A DNA stretch of 50,153 bases from JAAGZL01 sp050290785 (GTDB lineage Bacteria; Pseudomonadota; Gammaproteobacteria; Chromatiales; Chromatiaceae): positions 1 through 50,153 of the forward strand of contig JBNKIR010000010.1 in the NCBI GenBank assembly GCA_050290785.1, given 5' to 3'. Below the pieces are notes generated by a model that was not told the DNA's origin, made no database searches, and saw nothing but the letters and a program-made list of their open reading frames with translations. The translations under genes were made by a program, and so were the position numbers. This document shows, in pieces, positions 44,492-50,153 of this stretch (position 1 is its first letter; every line of letters begins with the position of its first letter).

Positions 44492-45408
44492 GCCTTGAAT
44501 AGCCAGCACCTGTGGGCGGTGTGGCGCTTGAAATCTTCCGGGACGGTCTTGCGGGTTATCTCATCTCCATGTACGCCGATGGCGGGATCGATCCTGAAAC
44601 TGCGCAGGTTATTGGAGAAGATGACCTGTCCGCCAGGATTGAGTAGTTGCACACACCCCTCCAACAGCTTGGGGTGGTTACGCTGTACATCCAGGGTGTT
44701 GCGCATCTTCTTGGAGTTGGAGAAGCTGGGCGGGTCCAGGATAATAAGGTCGAAACGCTCTCGCTTCTTCTGCGCCAGGTGAAGATATTTGAATACATCC
44801 TCGCGCACCAGCAGATGCCTGCCCAGGTCCATGTCGTTCAGTTCGAAATTGCGCCGGCTCCACTCCTGATAGGTATTGGATAGGTCGACACTTACCGTGC
44901 CTGCGGCCCCGCCTGCGGCGGCATAGACGCTGAAGGATGAGGTGTAGGCGAACAGGTTGAGGATGCGTTTGTCCCGGGACATATCCCGCACCATGGCGCG
45001 GGTGTTGCGGTGGTCCAGGAACAGCCCGGTATCCAGATAGCTGTGCAGGTCCACCTCGAAGGCGAGCCCGGCCTCATGTACGACGAAAGGATGACCACGT
45101 CTGCGCAGACGTTCGTATTGCGTACTGCCCTTCTGTTGCTGCCTGCTCTTGAAGGCGAGGTGTTCCCTGGGGATCTCCAACACCTCGCACAGTATCGGAG
45201 CCACATCGCTTTCGTTCATCTCCTCATCACTGCGCAGGACGGTCTGGGCATGCACACGCCCCTCATACCAGTCGACGAGCAGGGGGAACTCCGGGATGTC
45301 CCGGTCATAGATGCGGTAACAGGTTATCTCGCGCCGCCGCGCCCACTTGCCCCAGTGGCGCTGGTTTTTTAGTAGGCGGTTGGCTAGGGGGGTAAGGTCT
45401 GGATTCAC
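44488..45408 (-). CDS. RlmK-like SAM-dependent RNA methyltransferase
   Basis: 306 residues. The SAM-binding part shows RILNLFAYTSSFSVYAAAGG and the target-binding FDLIILDPPSFSNSK (DPPSF). It corresponds to the C-terminal half of E. coli RlmKL, which makes m7G2069 in 23S rRNA; here it stands alone without the RlmL half. The start codon is GTG. Other methyltransferases (RlmI type) share the core, so the target base is uncertain. It lies 17 nt after the ATPase gene and is coupled to yqaA. Confidence 0.85.
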   Translation of the reverse strand: MNPDLTPLANRLLKNQRHWGKWARRREITCYRIYDRDIPEFPLLVDWYEGRVHAQTVLRSDEEMNESDVAPILCEVLEIPREHLAFKSRQQQKGSTQYERLRRRGHPFVVHEAGLAFEVDLHSYLDTGLFLDHRNTRAMVRDMSRDKRILNLFAYTSSFSVYAAAGGAAGTVSVDLSNTYQEWSRRNFELNDMDLGRHLLVREDVFKYLHLAQKKRERFDLIILDPPSFSNSKKMRNTLDVQRNHPKLLEGCVQLLNPGGQVIFSNNLRSFRIDPAIGVHGDEITRKTVPEDFKRHTAHRCWLFKA

Positions 45409-45425
45409 AAATCTGGTACAACAGG

Positions 45426-47174
45426 CTATTGCAGGACCTGGGTCTCACGTGTGCAGGCGATCTCCCGCTGGAAACTGGATCCCTGCGGGAAGACCTGGGA
45501 GGTGACGAAGATCTGCGGCAGGTCTTCACTAAGTTCCGGCAATACCGCCAGTGAGTTGATGGTGCGTTCCTGATCGAAGAAGGCGAAGGGTTCGTCCAGG
45601 ATCAGAAACTGTTTGCTCCTGACACGTCTGCTGGCCAATTCCTGGGACAGTGCCAGTCGCACCGCCAGCATGATCTGGCGTTGGGTGCCGCTGGATATCT
45701 CATCCAGATCGAGATAGCCACGCTTCTCACTGGAGAAGACCTGGATGGTCATCTCGTTGTCTATCTCCAGGTGTTCATAACGTCCCTCGGTGAACAGGGG
45801 CAGGGTGCTGCCCACATGCTCCCGGATCACATGGTTGAAGCGCCGGGACAGATAGCGGCTGGCGCCGGTCAGCAGTTCAATGGCGATCTCCCTGGATGTG
45901 TTGGCCCTGGTCAGGTCATCCAACTGGCGGCCAAGCTCAGTTATCCTCTTCTCCAGGGCGGCAGCCCTCTCTCTGCGCTCCTCTTCCAAACGGATAGGCT
46001 CGATCAAACCTTGCAGCGTCTCCTTCTGCCGGTCCAACAGCTCTTGCAGATGGTTCAGGGCCGGATGCATCTCCTGCGCAATCTTGCTCGCCGCTATCTC
46101 GTTTTCGCCGGACCGGCCTATCAGATCCTGCCAGGGCTTGATCACATTTTGCACTATCTCAGGCAGGGAGCAGACCGCTTTGATCTTTTCCGCAAGTTGG
46201 GCGCCCGTCTTGCGCAGACGCTTGATCTTGAGGTTGTATTCCCTGACGAAAAACGCCAGCAGGATTACCGGCAGGGCCACCCAGGCCATGCTGCCTGGCA
46301 GATGCTTACCCAGATTGATCAGCCAGCCGATCTGTGGGTCCGGGTTGAACATGAGTGTCGTCCAGCAGAAGAACAGGAACAACATGAGCACAAAACTTAG
46401 GGTCAGCCCGATGGCCAGGCCCTTGCGTGTGGTCAGGGATTTTACCAGTAGGGGATAGGCGGTGGCGTATTCTATAAACGATGATTCGTAGTCGTCGAGG
46501 ACATCCTCCAGACGCTGTGCGGCCTTTTCCGCCTCCTTCTTTTCCGTCTGCAGTCTGTGCAGATGCTTCGGGTCGATGGCCATAGAATCCAGTTCAGCAC
46601 CGTCCTGCTGTTGTTCCGCCTGTAGTTCCCTGATGTTGTCATCGGCACTCTGCAGATCCCGATCGATCATATCTCCAGCCATCTCCAGGGTGGAGATGCC
46701 GGCGATGGTCTTCAGGGTCATGCTGTGGGGATGGGGGCTGGTGATCTCACGCTGGGCCAGATAGAACGACTCGATAAACTCGTCGTAGCCGAATCCTGTA
46801 AGCTTGAACAGGGCGTCTGTAACCGGTTCCGCACCTGTGGCGATGGGGTGATCCGGATCTTCGGCGCGGCAGAGTTTGGCCGAGTGGTTGCCCTCCATAT
46901 CCAGCCCCCTGGACAGGGTATAGCCATTGCCATCTTCCAAAAAGGTGATGCTCACGGATGCGCGGTTTTCACCCCAGCGGATCAGCTTGTTAAGGTCGTC
47001 ATGATCCAGGGAGAAGGTGCGGCCAAACAGGGCGAAGCAGATGGTCTCGCCGATGCTGCTCTTGCCGGACTCATTCTGACCACTGATGGCGATCACGCCC
47101 TGTGCGGGGAGGTCCTGCAGCTGCAGGCGTTCGTATTTGAGGATGTTTTCGGCCTGTACGCTCTGGATGATCAC
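45426..47174 (-). CDS. Rad50/SbcC-like ATPase with two membrane helices in place of a hinge
   Basis: 582 residues. Walker A is SGQNESGKSS (31-40), the signature is SSGTQRQ (494-500) and Walker B is FLILDEPFAFFD (about 523-534). Coiled-coil segments at about 170-245 and 315-435 flank a middle part with two hydrophobic helices (252-276 and 295-313). YhaN-type proteins share such membrane hinges, while Rad50 and SbcC have a zinc hook. No nuclease partner (Mre11/SbcD/YhaO) is adjacent. The start is GTG, 2 nt after a 65-residue gene. Likely acts at the inner membrane; substrate unknown. Confidence 0.8.
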   Translation of the reverse strand: MIIQSVQAENILKYERLQLQDLPAQGVIAISGQNESGKSSIGETICFALFGRTFSLDHDDLNKLIRWGENRASVSITFLEDGNGYTLSRGLDMEGNHSAKLCRAEDPDHPIATGAEPVTDALFKLTGFGYDEFIESFYLAQREITSPHPHSMTLKTIAGISTLEMAGDMIDRDLQSADDNIRELQAEQQQDGAELDSMAIDPKHLHRLQTEKKEAEKAAQRLEDVLDDYESSFIEYATAYPLLVKSLTTRKGLAIGLTLSFVLMLFLFFCWTTLMFNPDPQIGWLINLGKHLPGSMAWVALPVILLAFFVREYNLKIKRLRKTGAQLAEKIKAVCSLPEIVQNVIKPWQDLIGRSGENEIAASKIAQEMHPALNHLQELLDRQKETLQGLIEPIRLEEERRERAAALEKRITELGRQLDDLTRANTSREIAIELLTGASRYLSRRFNHVIREHVGSTLPLFTEGRYEHLEIDNEMTIQVFSSEKRGYLDLDEISSGTQRQIMLAVRLALSQELASRRVRSKQFLILDEPFAFFDQERTINSLAVLPELSEDLPQIFVTSQVFPQGSSFQREIACTRETQVLQ

Positions 47175-47176
47175 GG

Positions 47177-47374
47177 TCAGGTCCAGCCCTCTTTTTGCAG
47201 ATGGGCCAGCTTCTGCAGGGCGATATCCACTGCCTTATCAAACATGCCTGGGTCAAACTCTTCCCCGGAGTTCAGGCGGCTCTCCTTCTCCGCGGCGCAG
47301 TACTCTTCGAACTCTTCGACAGTGGAGAGCCGTTGCGTCTGATTCAGCGGTTTTTTCTCTTTGTTGGATGCCAT
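47177..47374 (-). CDS. Small conserved-looking soluble protein upstream of the ATPase
   Basis: 65 residues, strongly charged, predicted helical (STVEEFEEYCAAEKESRLN, FDKAVDIALQKLAHLQKEG). No known domain. A clear GGGAG ribosome site lies before the ATG, and only 2 nt separate it from the ATPase gene, so it is probably a partner of that protein. Confidence 0.65.
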   Translation of the reverse strand: MASNKEKKPLNQTQRLSTVEEFEEYCAAEKESRLNSGEEFDPGMFDKAVDIALQKLAHLQKEGWT

Positions 47375-47420
47375 GGTTACTCCCTGGATGACCGGGACAG
47401 TATAGTCCGTTCAGCCTCTC

Positions 47421-47479
47421 TGCCACAATCCTGCCAGAATCTGCCACCGCCTTGCCACTATTCCGCAACCGCCTTGCCA
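47421..47479. promoter_or_regulatory. Helically phased TGCCA boxes, candidate operator
   Basis: TGCCA begins at 47421, 47432, 47442, 47453 and 47475: spacings of 11, 10, 11 and 22 bp, so all face the same side of the helix. They lie in the 314-nt gap between the ATPase operon (leftward) and the sortase operon (rightward). OmpR-type regulators often bind such repeats. The remainder of the gap shows no gene; a strong ribosome site GGAGG ends it at the next start. Confidence 0.5.
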
Positions 47480-47688
47480 GCGGCAGCCTGTTTAATTAAC
47501 TCATCCGGCGCAGCCAGGGATAGGCAATAACCCAGATATTTTATGCGGGCGGTATTACAAAGTTTGCAATATCTCCTCTGATCCTGGCCCTGCATAAATA
47601 TTCGGGTTAACCGGCCAAGGACGGCGCGCTGGGCCAAATTTGAGCTGCCTTAGCGCAACCAGAGCTTACCTGACTGGAGGACAACACA

Positions 47689-47883
47689 ATGATGCTAGCA
47701 CTAGTAAACAACGAGCGGCAAATGCGGCGGGATCTGCGCATGGTCATCCGTCCGTTGAGTGACGAGTTTATCCACGGCTCACCTGAGGAGCTGCCCGTTG
47801 ACTGTTATCGCCTGGAACCGCGTCTCGCCGATGAGGCCAATCGACGCCTGGCGAGATTGGAGCAAGAGGGGGTAAGGATATGA
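47689..47883 (+). CDS. Small protein at the head of the sortase operon
   Basis: 64 residues, no signal peptide or membrane helix, rich in Arg, Leu and Glu (NNERQMRRDLRMVIRPL, LADEANRRLARLEQEG). TGGAGG lies 9 nt before the first ATG. Its stop overlaps the start of the sortase substrate gene (ATGA), so the two are coupled. I do not recognise a family; it may be a leader peptide for translational coupling or a small regulator. Confidence 0.55.
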   Translation: MMLALVNNERQMRRDLRMVIRPLSDEFIHGSPEELPVDCYRLEPRLADEANRRLARLEQEGVRI

Positions 47884-49994
47884 GAAGCGAAGCCACGCAG
47901 TCGGCCGTAATAGTCTGGGGCTATATTGCGGCCATAATAGTCATGCTTTTTTTTCTTTCCCGTCAGGTTCACGGAGGTGAGACCACGCCAGGGATGGCCC
48001 CTATCTCTGTGGATGAGGTGCAACGCGGCAGCCTGTTGCTCAGGTCGGCCAGTGGCGGCGTCAGTGTGGACGCACCCATGCTGAAAACCGACGTGCAGAT
48101 GAATATCAGCGGCATGCTGGCGCGGGTCTCGGTGCAGCAGAGATTTAAGAATATCGGCCAAGAGTGGGCAGAGGGGGTCTATGTATTCCCTCTGCCGGAG
48201 GAGGCCGCTGTGGACCGCATGCGCCTGCGTATCGGCAAGCGCATCATCGAGGGCGAGATCAAGGAGAAGGCTGAGGCGCGCCGCACCTACGAAAAGGCCA
48301 AGCGGGAAGGCAAGAAGGCCAGCCTGCTGCGCCAGGAGCGCCCCAACATCTTTACTACGGCCGTGGCCAACATCGGGCCGGGTGAAGAGGTGGTGGTGGA
48401 GATAGAGTATCAACAGAATCTGCGTTACGACCAGGGACGGTTCCAGATACGTTTTCCCCTGGTGGTCGGACCCAGGTATATCCCGGGAACCCCGGTGCTG
48501 CAGGATGAGATCCAGGGCTTTCAGGCTAGCGGCTGGGCCAGAGACACCGATCAGGTTCCGGACGCATCCAGGATAACCCCTCCGGTGCTGGATCCATCCC
48601 ACGGCAAGATCAATCAGGTCTCTATCAAAGTGGCCCTGGATGCCGGATTTCCCCTGGCCAATGTAGTCAGCAGCTATCACCAGATGGATAGCAGCGAGGA
48701 TGGAGACGGTATCCGGCATCTGACCCTGCATGACGGTCAGGTGCCGGCCGACCGTGATTTCGAGCTGGTGTGGCAGCCCACCACCGGCCATGCACCTCAG
48801 GCCGCCATGTTCCAGGAGCGGTGGTCAGGGGCGGATTATGCCCTGATCATGGTGATGCCACCGTCCCAGACTGCCAGCGCCCGCATCCCGCGTGAGGTGG
48901 TGTTTGTGATCGATACCTCCGGATCCATGCACGGTCAGTCCATCGATCAGGCCCGCGCCGCCCTGCAACTGGCGCTGAAGCGGCTGCAGCCGGGTGATCG
49001 TTTCAATGTCATCCAGTTCAACAGCAGTACCGATGCGCTGTTCGCACAGGCGGTGCCGGCAACGGCTAACAACATCCGGCAGGCCACGAACTATGTGGCA
49101 GGACTCTATGCCGAAGGCGGAACAGAGATGCTGTCGGCACTGCGGCTGGCGCTGCGGGACAAGGCCCCTGAGGGGATGCTGCGTCAGGTGATCTTCCTGA
49201 CCGATGGCAGTGTGGGCAACGAGGAGCAGTTGTTCAGCACCATCCAGCAGGGTCTCGGCAGCAGCCGGATGTTCACCGTGGGTATAGGTTCGGCCCCCAA
49301 CAGCTTTTTTATGACCCGGGCGGCCCAGTTCGGACGCGGCACCTTTACCTACATCGGTAAGGTGGATGAGGTGCAGCAGAAGATGGCGACCCTCTTTTCC
49401 AAGCTGGAGTCACCGGTCCTCAGAGACATCAGCGTAAACCTGAAGGATACGGACAAGGTGGAGATCTGGCCCAAACGCATCCCGGATCTCTATCTGGGTG
49501 AGCCGCTGTTGCTGGCGCTGCGCATGGAACATCCGCTGAAAGAACTGAATCTGACCGGAATGCTGGACGGTAAGGGCTGGAGCCGCAGGATCGGCCTCAA
49601 GGGCGGCGCGGCCAGCAAGGGGGTGCACCTGCTCTGGGCCCGGCGCAAGATAGCCGATCTCATGGATCAGCAGGCCCAGGGCAAGTCGGAGGGCGAGATA
49701 CGCAAGGCGGTGTTGGATCTGGCCCTCACCCACAAGCTGGTCAGCAAGTACACCAGCCTGGTGGCAGTGGACAAGACCCCGACCAGACCGGTGAAGCAAC
49801 AGCTACACAAGAAACAGATCCCCACCAATCTGCCCCAGGGTTGGAGCGCCAACAAGGTGTTCGGCAGTATGCCGCAATCCGCCACCCCAGCGCCGCTGAA
49901 TCTGCTGCTGGGCATGTTGGGGCTGCTGCTGGGATGGGCCGCGCGCTGGTGGCAGAGGTTGTTCGGAAATAGTGAATCTCGGATGGAGGTATAG
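47880..49994 (+). CDS. Sortase substrate with VIT and vWA domains
   Basis: 704 residues. Signal/anchor helix at 8-30 (VIVWGYIAAIIVMLFFLS), VIT domain at about 45-185 (VQQRFKNIGQEWAEGVYVFPLPEEA), vWA domain from about 338 with the MIDAS motif DTSGSM (345-350), and a C-terminal sorting signal: MPQSA (664-668), hydrophobic helix (672-688), then a basic end WWQR. This is the layout of marine proteobacterial sortase target proteins (TIGR03788). The usual motif is LPxTx; here it is MPQSA. The sortase gene begins 3 nt after its stop. The protein probably is cut and attached or displayed at the cell surface. Confidence 0.9.
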   Translation: MRSEATQSAVIVWGYIAAIIVMLFFLSRQVHGGETTPGMAPISVDEVQRGSLLLRSASGGVSVDAPMLKTDVQMNISGMLARVSVQQRFKNIGQEWAEGVYVFPLPEEAAVDRMRLRIGKRIIEGEIKEKAEARRTYEKAKREGKKASLLRQERPNIFTTAVANIGPGEEVVVEIEYQQNLRYDQGRFQIRFPLVVGPRYIPGTPVLQDEIQGFQASGWARDTDQVPDASRITPPVLDPSHGKINQVSIKVALDAGFPLANVVSSYHQMDSSEDGDGIRHLTLHDGQVPADRDFELVWQPTTGHAPQAAMFQERWSGADYALIMVMPPSQTASARIPREVVFVIDTSGSMHGQSIDQARAALQLALKRLQPGDRFNVIQFNSSTDALFAQAVPATANNIRQATNYVAGLYAEGGTEMLSALRLALRDKAPEGMLRQVIFLTDGSVGNEEQLFSTIQQGLGSSRMFTVGIGSAPNSFFMTRAAQFGRGTFTYIGKVDEVQQKMATLFSKLESPVLRDISVNLKDTDKVEIWPKRIPDLYLGEPLLLALRMEHPLKELNLTGMLDGKGWSRRIGLKGGAASKGVHLLWARRKIADLMDQQAQGKSEGEIRKAVLDLALTHKLVSKYTSLVAVDKTPTRPVKQQLHKKQIPTNLPQGWSANKVFGSMPQSATPAPLNLLLGMLGLLLGWAARWWQRLFGNSESRMEV

Positions 49995-49997
49995 CAG

Positions 49998-50153
49998 ATG
50001 AAACGGCAATTGCTTGCAAAGAAGCTGGTCGGTCTGGTCTCTGTCACCTGCTTCACCCTGGGGGTCTGGCAACTGGGGCACGCCGGATATATCGAGGCCA
50101 AGGCCTGGCTGGCCCAGTATCTGCTGCAACAGGCCTGGTCCGAAACCCTGGAC
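49998..50153 (+). CDS. Class GN sortase, partial (right edge)
   Basis: 52 codons are visible, reading MKRQLLAKKLVGLVSV, a hydrophobic helix, then GYIEAKAWLAQYLLQQAW. The KAWLAQ.LL..AW segment is typical of the N-terminus of proteobacterial class GN sortases (TIGR03784). The catalytic His-Cys-Arg residues lie outside the window. GGAGG lies 8 nt before the ATG. Directly downstream of its substrate gene. Confidence 0.8.
   Translation, partial: MKRQLLAKKLVGLVSVTCFTLGVWQLGHAGYIEAKAWLAQYLLQQAWSETLD

Noticed and set aside
47421..47479. The TGCCA boxes as a CRISPR or tandem-repeat array
   Set aside because: The repeated word is only 5 nt with unrelated spacers of 5-6 nt, and no cas gene is near; regulator binding is the better reading.
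47805..48791. A 328-codon open frame opposite the sortase substrate gene
   Set aside because: It lies wholly antisense to the substrate and small genes, which have ribosome sites and family motifs; no motif is visible in the antisense product.

Overview
The window reads as chromosomal DNA of a chemolithotrophic, probably sulfur-oxidising gammaproteobacterium. The core genes (pilSR, sucCD, glnB, bamD, rluD, def, clpB, rppH, ptsP, psd) match gammaproteobacterial types. SoxY and SoxZ point to sulfur oxidation, and a cytoplasmic NAD-reducing [NiFe] hydrogenase (Hox) points to hydrogen use. Genus cannot be fixed from sequence reading alone. Genes are dense, with short operons and many stop/start overlaps. 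Intergenic gaps hold several families of palindromic, REP-like repeats.

Layout. 1-3.6 kb: the PilS/PilR two-component system, read leftward, facing what looks like a sigma-54 promoter for a gene cut off at the left edge (probably the pilin gene). 3.7-15 kb: housekeeping genes (sucCD, nadE, glnB, bamD, rluD, pgeF, a two-ACT-domain regulator, def, plsC-like, clpB with a heat-shock promoter). 15.2-21.1 kb: the Hox hydrogenase operon hoxF, a fused hoxU-hoxY, hoxH, hoxW, plus a second, divergent maturation-protease-like gene transcribed the other way. 21.2-28.7 kb: small accessory genes, rppH, ptsP and an ABC-2 exporter. 28.8-36.3 kb: a membrane sulfatase-like protein, LemA/DUF2207, an orphan TAXI binding protein, psd, soxZ and soxY. 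36.6-38.3 kb: the yadGH-type ABC exporter.

38.3-40.3 kb is the most unusual stretch. A GIY-YIG gene lies between REP-like hairpins. Next to it, a single AT-rich gene for a divergent class III nucleotide cyclase is enclosed by two roughly 330-bp, highly structured inverted repeats.

40.3-50.15 kb carries a proteobacterial sortase system: a dedicated histidine kinase and response regulator (pdsS/pdsR), a VIT/vWA sortase substrate with a C-terminal sorting signal, and the start of a class GN sortase at the right edge. Between these parts lie a CBS protein, a YqaA-type membrane protein, an RlmK-like methyltransferase and a Rad50-like ATPase with membrane helices in place of a hinge. A helically phased run of TGCCA boxes in front of the sortase operon is a candidate operator.

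All calls come from reading motifs and context. No database search, alignment program or folding program was run.
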